Part shown: positions 32,881-42,629 of the stretch, one piece after another
How positions within the stretch are numbered: position 1 is the first letter of the stretch
How the letters are laid out: the number at the start of each line of letters is the position of its first letter
Assembly (NCBI GenBank): GCA_024681795.1
Contig: JAILAD010000040.1
Coordinates: 1 to 64,000 of the forward strand
DNA length: 64,000 bases
DNA from: Lachnospiraceae bacterium
Lineage (GTDB): Bacteria > Bacillota > Clostridia > Lachnospirales > Lachnospiraceae
Direction of reading: 5' to 3'
Made by a program: the position numbers and the translations under genes
Notes under the pieces: generated by a model
Told to the model about the DNA's origin: nothing
What the model saw: only the letters and a program-made list of their open reading frames with translations
The model's database searches: none

Positions 32881-34275
32881 TTATAAATCACAATTGTTTA
32901 CGGTTCTCGGGAACGGAATGACGTCACGAATGTTACCCATTCCGGTCAGGTACATAACGCATCTTTCAAACCCGAGACCGAATCCCGCATGACGCGCGGA
33001 ACCGTATTTACGAAGATCCAGATAGAAATCATAATCTTCCTTCTTAAGTCCGAGTTCATTCATTCTTGCGAGCAGTTTTTCATAATCGTCCTCACGCTGG
33101 GAGCCGCCGATAATCTCGCCGATTCCGGGAACCAGGCAGTCCATTGCGGCAACGGTCTTTCCGTCCTCGTTCAGTTTCATATAGAAGGCTTTGATTTCCT
33201 TCGGATAATCCGTTACAAATACAGGACGCTTGAAAATCTCCTCAGTCAGGTATCTTTCATGCTCGGTCTGCAGATCGCATCCCCAGAATACCTTATATTC
33301 AAATTTGTCATTATTTTTCTCAAGTAATTCAATTGCTTCGGTGTAAGTCACATGACCGAATTCGGAATTTACAACATGATTCAGTCTCTCAATCAGTCCC
33401 TTGTCAATAAAGCTGTTGAAGAACGCCATCTCTTCCGGCGCATTCTCCAGAACATAGCGGATAATGTATTTAATCATGCTCTCCGCAATCATCATATCGT
33501 CTTCGAGATCCGCAAATGCCATTTCCGGTTCAATCATCCAGAATTCCGCAGCGTGGCGGGTAGTATTGGAATTTTCTGCACGGAAGGTCGGTCCGAAGGT
33601 GTAGATGTTCTTAAATGCCATGGCATAAGTCTCACCGTTTAACTGGCCGGAAACCGTGAGGTTTGTATTCTTATTAAAGAAGTCCTGCGAGAAATCAACT
33701 TTGCCGTCTTCCGTCATCGGAACGTTTGCAAGGTCCAGCGTCGTTACCGTAAACATTTCACCGGCACCTTCGCAGTCGCTTCCCGTAATCAAAGGAGTAT
33801 GTACATATACAAAATCCCTCTCCTGGAAAAATTTGTGAATCGCATATGCAATCAGGGAACGTACGCGGAATACCGCCTCAAAAGTATTCGTTCTCGGGCG
33901 CAGATGTGTAATGGTTCTTAAATATTCCATGGAATGTCGTTTTTTCTGAAGCGGATAATCCGGCGCGGAATCTCCTTCCACCGAAATCTCCGATGCCTGA
34001 ATTTCAAAAGGCTGCTTTGCTTCCGGAGTCGGAACCAGCGTTCCCTTTACAATCAAAGCCGCACCGACATTGATTTTTGCAATCTGCGCAAAGTTCTCCA
34101 TTGTATCGTGATAAACAACCTGCAGCGGTTCAAAAAACGTACCGTCATTGATTACCACAAACCCGAAAGACTTGGAATCACGGTTGGAACGGACCCAGCC
34201 TCCCACGGATATTTCCTTATTTAAATAATTTTCCCTGTTTTTAAAGATTTCACGAATCGATACCAGTTTTTCCAT
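32881..34275 (-). CDS. asnS: Asparaginyl-tRNA synthetase
   Basis: 464 residues from the ATG at 34275 behind AAAAGAGG; upstream in-frame starts are poorly placed. An N-terminal OB-fold anticodon domain (VSVGG-like, [18 protein letters not shown]) leads to the class II core with motif 2 [21 protein letters not shown] and motif 3 [15 protein letters not shown]. The enzyme charges tRNA-Asn. Its promoter at 34313-34341 drives asnS-asnA and possibly lspA downstream. I found no T-box in its leader. Confidence 0.96.
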   Translation of the reverse strand: MEKLVSIREIFKNRENYLNKEISVGGWVRSNRDSKSFGFVVINDGTFFEPLQVVYHDTMENFAQIAKINVGAALIVKGTLVPTPEAKQPFEIQASEISVEGDSAPDYPLQKKRHSMEYLRTITHLRPRTNTFEAVFRVRSLIAYAIHKFFQERDFVYVHTPLITGSDCEGAGEMFTVTTLDLANVPMTEDGKVDFSQDFFNKNTNLTVSGQLNGETYAMAFKNIYTFGPTFRAENSNTTRHAAEFWMIEPEMAFADLEDDMMIAESMIKYIIRYVLENAPEEMAFFNSFIDKGLIERLNHVVNSEFGHVTYTEAIELLEKNNDKFEYKVFWGCDLQTEHERYLTEEIFKRPVFVTDYPKEIKAFYMKLNEDGKTVAAMDCLVPGIGEIIGGSQREDDYEKLLARMNELGLKKEDYDFYLDLRKYGSARHAGFGLGFERCVMYLTGMGNIRDVIPFPRTVNNCDL

Positions 34276-34312
34276 AATGACCTCTTTTCTGTTTGTTAAA
34301 ACACCAAATGAC

Positions 34313-34341
34313 ATTATAACCCACATTTTACTGCTTTACAA
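34313..34341 (-). promoter_or_regulatory. Promoter of asnS
   Basis: The minus strand has TTGTAA (34336-34341), a 17-base spacer and a perfect TATAAT (34313-34318). The predicted start near 34306 gives a leader of about 30 bases, too short for a T-box. Confidence 0.65.
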
Positions 34342-34504
34342 ACATTTTTCTGTCAGGATGAATTCATCCGGTGATTTCATTTTTTACAAAATAATTACAT
34401 TTTACAAATGTTCATAATAAAAACACTATATATGGCACTAACAAAAATTCTTACACAACATCTTCCAAATTATTACAAAATTGTTACATTTTATTAATTT
34501 TTTG

Positions 34505-34533
34505 TTGCTTTTTTCTTGCAGAGTTGATATAAT
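34505..34533 (+). promoter_or_regulatory. Promoter of the SleB-like hydrolase gene
   Basis: TTGCTT (34505-34510), a 17-base spacer and TATAAT (34528-34533) with an extended -10 TGA just before it. The start is predicted near 34540. Confidence 0.6.
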
Positions 34534-34678
34534 AATCAAAACTCATGAAATATTTGATGAGTGGAGAATCTCTTCAAATGTCGCAATAATCGGTATGAAA
34601 GGGTATTCATAAAGGATACTTCCGTTACAGATAGTACCTTGCAATATGTGATTATCCGGAAAGAAGATGTGAGGAAAA

Positions 34679-35449
34679 ATGTTAACTTTAAAAAATGTTT
34701 TCACGAAAGAGTCCTTAAAACTGTTTTTTGAAAACGCAAAAAAGGAACTGAAACTTACCGGCGAAGTTACCGAGAATTTCATTAAAGTAAATTCCGAGCA
34801 GACAGCCGTTTGGTTCCTGAAAAACTACAAAAGACCGGAAGCAATCGCAGTAAGCGTTGTACTTGTCGCATCCCTGGTTTGCTCCTCTGTTGCAGTCGGT
34901 GCAAATTATAAGGAACGCAAAATCACACTGAAGGAAAATGAATTTTCCGAATCTTTAATTCTCGGTAACGAGAACACGGTTGCAACCAGTACCATTACAA
35001 AAAAACCTGTCATTGCCAAAGGCTCCGCCATTCAGAAAGTCGATATCATCACCCCTTCGATGGTGGCTTATAATATGGAAAACAGGGAACTTTTAGCGCA
35101 GATGATGTTCGCGGAAGAAGGAGTTTTCTTCTCCATATTCGCAAGCGATCCCGCAGCAATCGAGCGTGTACACAAGCTTGCAGGCAGTGTTATCATTCAT
35201 CGTCTGAACAACCATTTCGGTGGTGCGCAGACGCTCGCCGATGTCCTTTACGCTCCCGGACAGTACGATTACAGAACAATCCAGAGAGTGGAGCAGGGAC
35301 AGAATCTTCCTCCTCAGGTTTACCAGTGGGCTGAAGAGCTTTTAACCAACGGAGCACTCGGACCGGATAATCTTGTATTCCAGGCGGAATTCGTTCAGGG
35401 CAGCGAAGTTTATGACCATATCGGAAACCAGTATTTCTGCTGCAAATAA
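34679..35449 (+). CDS. SleB-like cell wall hydrolase, membrane anchored
   Basis: 256 residues, start behind GTGAGGAAAA. A cytosolic N-terminus of ~55 residues and one membrane helix (about 57-77) precede a linker and a C-terminal hydrolase_2/SleB-type domain (about 135-256): NRELLAQMMFAEEG, with the conserved Glu, SVIIHRLNNHFGGAQTLADVLYAPGQYD and VFQAEFVQGSEVYDHIGNQYF. Such domains cut peptidoglycan glycan strands. In a vegetative setting it probably helps wall remodelling; a spore role cannot be excluded. Confidence 0.85.
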   Translation: MLTLKNVFTKESLKLFFENAKKELKLTGEVTENFIKVNSEQTAVWFLKNYKRPEAIAVSVVLVASLVCSSVAVGANYKERKITLKENEFSESLILGNENTVATSTITKKPVIAKGSAIQKVDIITPSMVAYNMENRELLAQMMFAEEGVFFSIFASDPAAIERVHKLAGSVIIHRLNNHFGGAQTLADVLYAPGQYDYRTIQRVEQGQNLPPQVYQWAEELLTNGALGPDNLVFQAEFVQGSEVYDHIGNQYFCCK

Positions 35450-35500
35450 GAATTAAACATTTCGTAAACTTGTTTATGAAAGTTCAAATTACCCTCAATT

Positions 35501-35540
35501 AAGAACGGGGAAGAGAGCATCTCTTCCCCGTTCTTTTTCT
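35501..35540 (+). terminator. Strong terminator after the SleB-like gene
   Basis: A perfect 15-bp stem AAGAACGGGGAAGAG / CTCTTCCCCGTTCTT with a 5-base loop is followed by TTTCTGTTTTTC. It lies 50 bases after the stop and separates this gene from the converging mfd. Confidence 0.9.
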
Positions 35541-35558
35541 GTTTTTCTTTTCTCAATG

Positions 35559-38500
35559 TCAGAACAACTCCTCCAGCCTTCCGAGTAACATTTCCGTTTC
35601 CTCAAGAAGATGTTTTTCATCGATTTCCGGAATACCGCTCATCTGATAGGAATATTCAAATCCCGGATCCGCTGACTTCACGTATCTGATATTACCGCGG
35701 AAGGAAGCCAGAAATTCCGGAATTTTATCCACCCGGATCGGCGCACTCGCAAGGAATGCTATTTTCAATTTCCCGTTTCCGCCCTTAATCTCCGTAATAT
35801 ACAGTTTCTTCGCCCTTGCTCTTAACAATGCAACCGAAAGAAGTGCCTCCGCCGGTTTCGGAAGTTCTCCGAAACGGTCTTTTAATTCATCCCGGAACTC
35901 TTCATAATCAATTTTTCCCTCAATTGAGGCAATTTTATGATACATCTCCAGTTTCTGCGGTTCATTTACGATATATTCCGACGGAAGGTACGCATTGATG
36001 TCGAGGTCAGCCAGTGTCTCAAACTCCTCTTCTTCTTTTTTCTCGCCTTTTACCGTCAAAACCGCGTCATTCAACATTTTGCAGTAAAGTTCAAATCCGA
36101 CCGCATCCATGTTCCCGTGCTGCTGCATACCGAGAAGGTTTCCGGCTCCGCGGATTTCCAGATCACGCATGCTGATTTTAAAACCGGAGCCGAGTTCCGT
36201 AAATTCCCGGATTGCCTGCAGCCTTTTCTCCGCTTCTTCTTTCAGAATCACGTTTCTGTCATACATCAAAAATGCACATGCGGCCCTGTTACTCCGTCCG
36301 ACACGCCCCCTTAACTGGTAAAGCTGCGCCAGTCCGAAGCGGTCCGAGCGGTCGATAATAATCGTATTGACATTCGGGATATCAAGTCCGGTCTCGATAA
36401 TCGTCGTCGAAATCAGAACGTCAATTTCACCTGCGATAAAATCATGCATAATGTCTTCGAGTTCACGCTCGGCCATCTGTCCATGGGCAAAAGCCACTCT
36501 TGCTTCCGGAACAAGTGCAGTAACTTTGGCGGTTACGTTGGTAATGTCATTGATTCTGTTATGAACATAATAAACCTGGCCGCCTCTTGAGAGTTCCCTG
36601 ACAATTGCCTCACGTACCATTTCCTCATTGTATTCCATGACAAAGGTCTGAATCGGAAGTCTGTCCTGCGGCGCCTCTTCAAGCACGGACATATCCCGGA
36701 TTCCGATCAAACTCATGTTCAGGGTTCTCGGAATCGGCGTAGCGGTCAGAGTCAGTACATCCACGTCATTTTTTAAATGTTTTAATTTTTCTTTGTGGGC
36801 AACACCGAAACGCTGCTCCTCATCGATAATTAACAGTCCCAGATTTTTAGGGGCGATATCCTTGGATAAGATACGATGCGTTCCGATTACGATATCCACC
36901 AGACCTTTTTTCAGTCTTTCCGCGGTTTTCCTCTGTTCCGTCGGGGTCCTGAAGCGGGACATCAGCTCAATCCGGATCGGAAAATCCTTCATTCTCTGCG
37001 TAAACGTATTATAGTGCTGCTCCGCAAGAATCGTGGTCGGCACAAGAAACAGTACCTGGTACCCGTCCATTACCGCTTTGAATGCGGCACGGATTGCGAT
37101 TTCCGTTTTGCCGTATCCCACGTCGCCGCAGATTAAGCGCTCCATAATCTTATCGCTTTCCATATCGGCTTTGGTTGCCTCTATGGCAGCAAGCTGGTCA
37201 TCCGTTTCCTCAAACGGAAACATCTCTTCAAATTCTCTCTGCCAGACCGTATCGGGGCTGAAACGATGTCCCGCGCTGCGCTGTCTGGTTGCATATAATT
37301 CGACCAGTTCCCTGGCAACGCCGAGTACCGATTCATGTACTTTCGTCTTGGTATTCTTCCAGGAGGACGTTCCGAGTTTATTGAGTTTCGGAGCCTTTCC
37401 CTCTTTGGATGAGTACTTCATAACGGAATCGAAATTTCCTGCAATAACGTAAAGACTGGAGTTTCCGGCATACTCAATTTTCATGTAGTCCTTAGTCACG
37501 CCGGCGTTATTGACTTTTTCGATTCCTCTGTATATTCCGATTCCGTAGTTTTCGTGTACCACGTAATCGCCCACGTTCAGTTCACTGAAATTCCGGATTT
37601 TACTTCCCGAATATTTCTTCACTTTTTTCCGTTTTCGTTCTTTTCCGAAAATATCCGAATCCGACAAAACCACGAAGCGAATCATCGGAAACTCATATCC
37701 CTGTCTGACATGGCCGTAATAGGTCATGACATCTCCCGGCTGAAGCGTATATTCGGAATTTTCTCCGTAAAACGCACTGACTCCCTCGTCCGTAATATTC
37801 TCCGCAATTCTTTTTGCCCTCGTCCTCGAAGAAGATACGACCAGTACACGATAACCGGATTTCCGGTATTTTTCCAGATCTTTCATCAGTTCGTTAACGG
37901 AACCGTTATACGAAGAAACGGGGTGCATATCAACCCTGAAATGCTTCTTAAAACCGATTTTGGAAGTATGTCCGTCCAGAATCGTAAATCCGAACAGTAT
38001 TTCCTTCCCCAGTTTCCGAATTGCACTGTCATAGGAAAGCAGCAGATTCGCCTGCCCCGGAATCGCATATCCTTTCTCGATCCGGTGCAGAAAACTGTCC
38101 CTGAACTCCTCTTCCACGGCTTCGATATGATGATCGATTTTGGACGGTTCATCAAAAAACAGAATTTTGGAACGCTCTCCGAAAAGATCCAAAAAACCTT
38201 CCGCATCCGGATAAAAATACCGGATATAGCTTTCCAGTACATTCGTCTGGAAAAATTCCTCCACCTGCTCTTTCGTCGTATCCCACTCATGCTCTAACCG
38301 GTGCGCTTCCTCGTTCATGGCTTTGGAACGGAAAATTTCAGCCGTCTTTTTTACTTCTTTCCCGATTTTGCGAAAACCTTCCTGCTTTTCATTTTCCGAA
38401 ATCAGGAATTCGCAGGCCGGGAAAATCACGACCTTATTCATTTTGCTTAAGGAACGTTGTGTCTGTACGTCAAAAATGCGGATGGAATCAACCTCATCGC

Positions 38501-39083
38501 CCCAAAGTTCCAGTCTCACCGGATTCTCCGTCGTTAAGTCAAACACATCCACAATACCGCCGCGAACGGCGAACTGTCCGGGTTCTTCCACGGTTGCCAC
38601 CTTCCGGTAACCCATTGCGGTAAGTTTCAGTGCAATCGCCTTCTCTTCCACGATGCTTCCGGTACCGATTTCCAGAATGTTCTGTTTTAAAACCCGAAGC
38701 GGAACCATCGGCGTCATCAGGGAATCAAAAGTCGTAATCACGGTAATCGGCTTATTTTCCAGAATAGCCCGAAGCACCCTCATACGGTCCTTCGTAATTT
38801 CGTTGGAATAAATATCCGCCTGATAAAAAATCAGATCCTTTGCCGGAAAGACCCTTACTCCCCGGTCATACATCGAATACTCTTCCGCAAGATTCCGGGC
38901 CCTTAAATCACTGTAGGTAATCAGAATCCGGACGTCAAAAGAAGCACCGAAAGTATGAATAAAATGGCATTTTCCACTCTCCGTGCATCCTGTCAGTTCC
39001 AGACGCTTCACTCCGTTTTGCAAAGCATCCGAAATCTCTTTATACTCATTCAGTTCCCTGATCGGTTCATCAAATAACTCCAC
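35559..39083 (-). CDS. mfd: Transcription-repair coupling factor Mfd
   Basis: 1174 residues, starting with GTG after AAAGAGG. Domains in order: UvrB-like N-terminal region (to ~340), the RNA-polymerase-interacting domain (LNVGDYVVHENYGIGIYRG near 500), and an SF2 translocase with GDVGYGKTEIAIRAA (Walker A), DEEQRFG (Walker B), TATPIPRTLNM and GRVGRSNR, then the C-terminal TRCF domain. It removes stalled RNA polymerase and recruits UvrA. Ten bases after pth, a common neighbour. Confidence 0.97.
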   Translation of the reverse strand: MELFDEPIRELNEYKEISDALQNGVKRLELTGCTESGKCHFIHTFGASFDVRILITYSDLRARNLAEEYSMYDRGVRVFPAKDLIFYQADIYSNEITKDRMRVLRAILENKPITVITTFDSLMTPMVPLRVLKQNILEIGTGSIVEEKAIALKLTAMGYRKVATVEEPGQFAVRGGIVDVFDLTTENPVRLELWGDEVDSIRIFDVQTQRSLSKMNKVVIFPACEFLISENEKQEGFRKIGKEVKKTAEIFRSKAMNEEAHRLEHEWDTTKEQVEEFFQTNVLESYIRYFYPDAEGFLDLFGERSKILFFDEPSKIDHHIEAVEEEFRDSFLHRIEKGYAIPGQANLLLSYDSAIRKLGKEILFGFTILDGHTSKIGFKKHFRVDMHPVSSYNGSVNELMKDLEKYRKSGYRVLVVSSSRTRAKRIAENITDEGVSAFYGENSEYTLQPGDVMTYYGHVRQGYEFPMIRFVVLSDSDIFGKERKRKKVKKYSGSKIRNFSELNVGDYVVHENYGIGIYRGIEKVNNAGVTKDYMKIEYAGNSSLYVIAGNFDSVMKYSSKEGKAPKLNKLGTSSWKNTKTKVHESVLGVARELVELYATRQRSAGHRFSPDTVWQREFEEMFPFEETDDQLAAIEATKADMESDKIMERLICGDVGYGKTEIAIRAAFKAVMDGYQVLFLVPTTILAEQHYNTFTQRMKDFPIRIELMSRFRTPTEQRKTAERLKKGLVDIVIGTHRILSKDIAPKNLGLLIIDEEQRFGVAHKEKLKHLKNDVDVLTLTATPIPRTLNMSLIGIRDMSVLEEAPQDRLPIQTFVMEYNEEMVREAIVRELSRGGQVYYVHNRINDITNVTAKVTALVPEARVAFAHGQMAERELEDIMHDFIAGEIDVLISTTIIETGLDIPNVNTIIIDRSDRFGLAQLYQLRGRVGRSNRAACAFLMYDRNVILKEEAEKRLQAIREFTELGSGFKISMRDLEIRGAGNLLGMQQHGNMDAVGFELYCKMLNDAVLTVKGEKKEEEEFETLADLDINAYLPSEYIVNEPQKLEMYHKIASIEGKIDYEEFRDELKDRFGELPKPAEALLSVALLRARAKKLYITEIKGGNGKLKIAFLASAPIRVDKIPEFLASFRGNIRYVKSADPGFEYSYQMSGIPEIDEKHLLEETEMLLGRLEELF

Positions 39084-39093
39084 AAAAACCTCT

Positions 39094-39675
39094 TTATTCC
39101 TTCGGCTGCACTTTCCGGTTAAACCGGTTCATTGCCTCCTCGATTTTACCGTCCATCAGAAGTAAAATCGCCTCCGAAACTTTCTCATACGCCTCTTTCT
39201 CCAGCGCGGCATCCTCCTCGGAAAAATGACCGAGTACATAATCGGCCAGATCCATACGGGAAGGTTTCTCTCCCACACCGACTTTAATCCGTAAGAATAC
39301 CTCACTGCCGAGATGGAAAATAATATTCTTGATTCCGTTGTGTCCTCCGGCACTTCCCTTGGGACGGATGCGAAGCTGCCCCACCGGAAGGGAAATGTCA
39401 TCATACAAAACAATCAGTTCCGTTTCGGAATCAATTTTAAAATAATCACAGGCCTCTCTCACCGCTTCCCCGCTTAAATTCATATAGGTAAGGGGCTTCA
39501 TTAAAAGAACTCTGTTTCCCTCAATGACTCCTTTTCCCACCAGGGATTTAAACTTTTTTTCGGAAACATCAATTCCGTAGCCGGCTGCAATCACATCCAG
39601 GGCACTGTAGCCGATATTGTGCCTGGTATTTTCATATTCTTTTCCCGGATTTCCGAGACCTGCGATGATATACAT
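39094..39675 (-). CDS. pth: Peptidyl-tRNA hydrolase
   Basis: 193 residues. Signature regions MYIIAGLGNPGKEYENTRHNIGY with the catalytic His, KPLTYMNLSG with the conserved Asn, LYDDISLPVGQLRIRPKGSAGGHNGIKNI and the Asp. It recycles peptidyl-tRNAs released early. Linked to mfd as in many Firmicutes. Confidence 0.97.
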   Translation of the reverse strand: MYIIAGLGNPGKEYENTRHNIGYSALDVIAAGYGIDVSEKKFKSLVGKGVIEGNRVLLMKPLTYMNLSGEAVREACDYFKIDSETELIVLYDDISLPVGQLRIRPKGSAGGHNGIKNIIFHLGSEVFLRIKVGVGEKPSRMDLADYVLGHFSEEDAALEKEAYEKVSEAILLLMDGKIEEAMNRFNRKVQPKE

Positions 39676-39803
39676 TTTTACTCCCCGAATGCTTTTATTT
39701 CACCTATATTATATACTATTTTCCGGTGTTTCTGCATTAGCAGCAATTGTATTTCCAAAAGACCGAAACAGGATAAAAGCCTGAAAAATATTGCTTATAG
39801 CAA

Positions 39804-39835
39804 GAAAACGGAGCATAGCACTCCGTTTTCTTTTT
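39804..39835. terminator. Hairpin terminator between pth and glgD
   Basis: GAAAACGGAG and CTCCGTTTTC form a 10-bp stem with a 7-base loop; TTTTT follows on the plus strand. On the minus strand a second small hairpin TTGC-TATAA-GCAA followed by TATTTTT lies just beyond it. This pair most likely ends the glgC-glgD transcript coming from the right. Confidence 0.65.
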
Positions 39836-39859
39836 CCCCATATCTTCTCTAAAAAGTTT

Positions 39860-40981
39860 TTATTGTACCTCGTATCTCGCGGTCTTTTCTATCAGCACCT
39901 TAACTTCGCCGTCTCCGACATATCTCGAGTTTGCCCGGATGGTGTTGTAGCTTTCCACGATGCAGTTCTCAATATAAGTATTGTCGCCGATATAAACATC
40001 GTTCAGAATAATGGAATTCTTGATATGACAGTTATTTCCGACAAATACTTTCTTAAATATTAAGGAATCCTCAACCTTTCCGTTTATGATGGAGCCGGAA
40101 GCAACCAGTGAATTGCTTACCTGTGCGCCCACATTGTATTTCGCGGGAGGAAGATCATCCACCTTGGAATAAATATCCGGATACTGATGGAAGAAATAAT
40201 CTCTTACATCGGACTTTAAGAAGTCCATATTGGTCTCGAAATAATCTTCCACGGAAGCGATATTCTTCCAGTAATCCTTCATCTTGAATCCGAAGATTCT
40301 CTTCATCTCTTTGTAACGGATTAAAATATCCGCAACAAAATCATATCTTCCCTCTTCGTTGCTCTTCTCGATTAACTCAATTAAAAGACGTCTTCTGATG
40401 ACATAGATTCCGCAGGAAACCGTATTGGTCTTTGCAATCATCGGCTTCTCGTCAAATTCTTCGATACGGCTTTCCTCATTCATCTTGATTACGCCGTAAC
40501 GCTCTACGTTTGCGCTTTCGGGAAGATCCTTGCAGACAACGGTAATATCCGCTTTCTTGTCAATGTGATATTCCAGAAGTTTATTGTAATCCATCTTATA
40601 AACGCAGTCTCCGGATGCGATTACAACATAGGGTTCATGACTTCTCTTTAAGAAATCGATATTCTGGTAAATGGCATCTGCGGTTCCTCTGTACCAGTTG
40701 GAATTATCTGCGGTTACAACGGGAGTGAATACATATAAACCTCCCTGCTTTCTTCCGAAATCCCACCACTTGGAAGAACTCAAATGCTCATTCAGACTTC
40801 TTGCATTATACTGTGTCAGTACGGCAACCTTCTGAATATGGGAATTGCTCATGCTGCTTAATGCAAAATCTATACTTCTGTAGCTGCCGGCAACGGGCAT
40901 AGCGGAAATCGCTCTCTTTAAGGAAAGCTCACGCATTCTGTGGTTATTGCCGCCTGCTAAAATGATTCCAATCGCTCTCAT
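39860..40981 (-). CDS. glgD: Glucose-1-phosphate adenylyltransferase subunit GlgD
   Basis: 373 residues from the ATG at 40981, behind AGGTGATTGAGG. The nucleotidyltransferase fold is present (GIILAGGNNHRMRELS, ASGDCVYKMDY) but the N-terminal loop lacks the GGxGxRLxPLT catalytic pattern seen in GlgC, as expected for the non-catalytic GlgD partner of clostridia and bacilli. A left-handed beta-helix C-terminus follows (IINGKVEDSLIFKKVFVG). It stimulates GlgC in ADP-glucose formation. It starts two bases after the glgC stop. Confidence 0.94.
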   Translation of the reverse strand: MRAIGIILAGGNNHRMRELSLKRAISAMPVAGSYRSIDFALSSMSNSHIQKVAVLTQYNARSLNEHLSSSKWWDFGRKQGGLYVFTPVVTADNSNWYRGTADAIYQNIDFLKRSHEPYVVIASGDCVYKMDYNKLLEYHIDKKADITVVCKDLPESANVERYGVIKMNEESRIEEFDEKPMIAKTNTVSCGIYVIRRRLLIELIEKSNEEGRYDFVADILIRYKEMKRIFGFKMKDYWKNIASVEDYFETNMDFLKSDVRDYFFHQYPDIYSKVDDLPPAKYNVGAQVSNSLVASGSIINGKVEDSLIFKKVFVGNNCHIKNSIILNDVYIGDNTYIENCIVESYNTIRANSRYVGDGEVKVLIEKTARYEVQ

Positions 40982-40983
40982 CC

Positions 40984-42252
40984 TCAATCACCTGCCTTAA
41001 TCAAAGTTTTTCCGCTTCCGAGTTCGCCGTCCGGATAATCCGCTGCGGTAGTAATACCGGAAACAACGGAATTCTTTCCTACGGAAACACCGCTCGGAAT
41101 CACGGATTTCTCGCCTATGGTTACAAGACCGTTATTGTAGATGTGAGGATCCGTTTCATTTGCAACTTCATCTCCGACACCTAACTTTACATTATCCTGT
41201 ACGGATACGTTCTCTGCAATGATTGCCTTGGTAATCTCACAGTTCTTTCCGATTTCGGTTTCGTTCATGATAATGGAATCTCTGATTACCGAGCCTTCAC
41301 CGATGGTAACGCCGCATCCGATAATGGAATTGTAAACTTTTCCGTAAATGGTGCTGCCTTCCCCTATGATACATTTCTCCGTAACGCTGTCTTTCGACAT
41401 GTACTGGGGCGGAAGTGTTTCGGATTTGGTATAGATTTTCCAATATTCTTCGTAGAGGTTGAAAACAGGAACAATGTCAATCAGTTCCATGTTTGCTTCC
41501 CAGTAGGAATGAAGGGTTCCTACATCCTTCCAGTATCCGTTGTACTCATACGCATACAAAGGCGCTCCGTTTTCATGACAGTACGGAATGACATGCTTTC
41601 CGAAATCCAGGTTCGGCTGACTTGCCTTTGCAAGAAGAGCTTCTTTCAAAGTCTTCCAGTTGAAAATATAGATACCCATACTTGCAAGGTTGCTTCTGGG
41701 TTTCTCCGGTTTTTCCTCGAAATCGATAATCTTACGGTTGTCGTCGGTAATAACGATACCGAAACGCTTTGCTTCCTCCAGAGGAACCGGCATTGCGGCA
41801 ATCGTTACTTCCGCACCGTTTTTCTTGTGGAAATCAAGCATGACCTCATAATCCATCTTATAAATATGGTCACCGGAGAGAATCAGAACATAATCCGGAT
41901 TGAAACTGTCCATATAATCAATGTTCTGATAAATTGCATTTGCGGTACCGGTATACCACTCGGTATCTATACTCTTCTCATACGGAGGAAGAACGGTAAC
42001 ACCACCGATATTTCTGTCCAAATCCCAGGGAATTCCGATTCCGATATGGGTATTCAGACGAAGCGGCTGATACTGTGTCAGAACACCTACCGTATCAACC
42101 CCTGAGTTAATGCAGTTGCTCAAAGGGAAATCAATTATTCTGTACTTGCCGCCGAACGAAACCGCCGGTTTTGCAACCTTTGCGGTTAACACGCCAAGAC
42201 GACTTCCCTGACCGCCTGCCAGTAACATGGCAATCATTTCCTTCTTGATCAT
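40984..42252 (-). CDS. glgC: Glucose-1-phosphate adenylyltransferase GlgC
   Basis: 422 residues from the ATG at 42252, with GAGAGGTGAAAGC upstream; an ATG 20 codons earlier gives a peptide unlike the family. Catalytic loop [14 protein letters not shown], substrate motifs [26 protein letters not shown] and [19 protein letters not shown], then a beta-helix C-terminus. It makes ADP-glucose for glycogen. Together with glgD and glgP (52 kb) it indicates active glycogen cycling. Confidence 0.96.
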   Translation of the reverse strand: MIKKEMIAMLLAGGQGSRLGVLTAKVAKPAVSFGGKYRIIDFPLSNCINSGVDTVGVLTQYQPLRLNTHIGIGIPWDLDRNIGGVTVLPPYEKSIDTEWYTGTANAIYQNIDYMDSFNPDYVLILSGDHIYKMDYEVMLDFHKKNGAEVTIAAMPVPLEEAKRFGIVITDDNRKIIDFEEKPEKPRSNLASMGIYIFNWKTLKEALLAKASQPNLDFGKHVIPYCHENGAPLYAYEYNGYWKDVGTLHSYWEANMELIDIVPVFNLYEEYWKIYTKSETLPPQYMSKDSVTEKCIIGEGSTIYGKVYNSIIGCGVTIGEGSVIRDSIIMNETEIGKNCEITKAIIAENVSVQDNVKLGVGDEVANETDPHIYNNGLVTIGEKSVIPSGVSVGKNSVVSGITTAADYPDGELGSGKTLIKAGD

Positions 42253-42376
42253 GCTTTCACCTCTCACATCAATATTTTTTTCGGAACAACCCCCTGGTCG
42301 TTCCAACCCCATCCTGTTTCCTTGTCTCTAAAAAGGTAACACGAAAAAATGGTAGCCCCCCGACTTCCATAAGAAA

Positions 42377-42405
42377 ATTCTAACACGTGTTTTGTAAAAA
42401 GTGAA
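42377..42405 (-). promoter_or_regulatory. glgC promoter with palindrome in the spacer
   Basis: On the minus strand TTCACT (42400-42405), 17 bases, TAGAAT (42377-42382): both 4-5 of 6 matches. The perfect 10-base palindrome AACACGTGTT (42382-42391) lies in the spacer and touches the -10, a place where a repressor would block polymerase. Confidence 0.4.
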
Positions 42406-42570
42406 CTATAAAAACACAACTATTTTCTGTTTTTTTCGTTTTTTAATGTGTACTTTATATGAGTTTTACCAAAATAAATTCCTTTTCTTTGTGCAATATC
42501 ACGAAATCCTTTTTTGTTTTTTTCCACTCACGCATAAAAAATGAACAAAAGGCCCGATTCAAACAAAAGA

Positions 42571-42599
42571 TAGACGAATTTTCTTTCTTATTCTATAAT
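42571..42599 (+). promoter_or_regulatory. murC promoter
   Basis: TAGACG (42571-42576), a 17-base spacer and a perfect TATAAT (42594-42599). The transcript would start near 42606 and have a short leader with AAAAGGAG before the ATG at 42630, which supports that start. Confidence 0.65.
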
Positions 42600-42629
42600 G
42601 AATTTGGTTTTGAAAAGGAGAAACAAATC

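Larger units (their letters stand above)
34276..34678. other. Intergenic region with divergent asnS and sleB promoters
   Basis: About 400 bases, very AT-rich in the centre. It holds the asnS promoter (34313-34341) and the sleB promoter (34505-34533). The ~139-base sleB leader contains ACTCAT/ATGAGT and GGTAT/ATACT-type short hairpins before the ribosome site but no riboswitch I recognise. Confidence 0.6.
42253..42629. other. Intergenic region between glgC and murC
   Basis: About 377 bases with divergent promoters for glgC (42377-42405) and murC (42571-42599). The glgC leader of about 118 bases has a GGAAC/GTTCC hairpin but no uridine tract. The murC frame is open upstream of its real start but the peptide there is implausible. 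No further gene seen. Confidence 0.6.

Noticed and set aside
34276..34500. T-box before asnS, and likewise before ileS
   Set aside because: No T-box core (GGGTGG-type) is present and the predicted leaders are too short.
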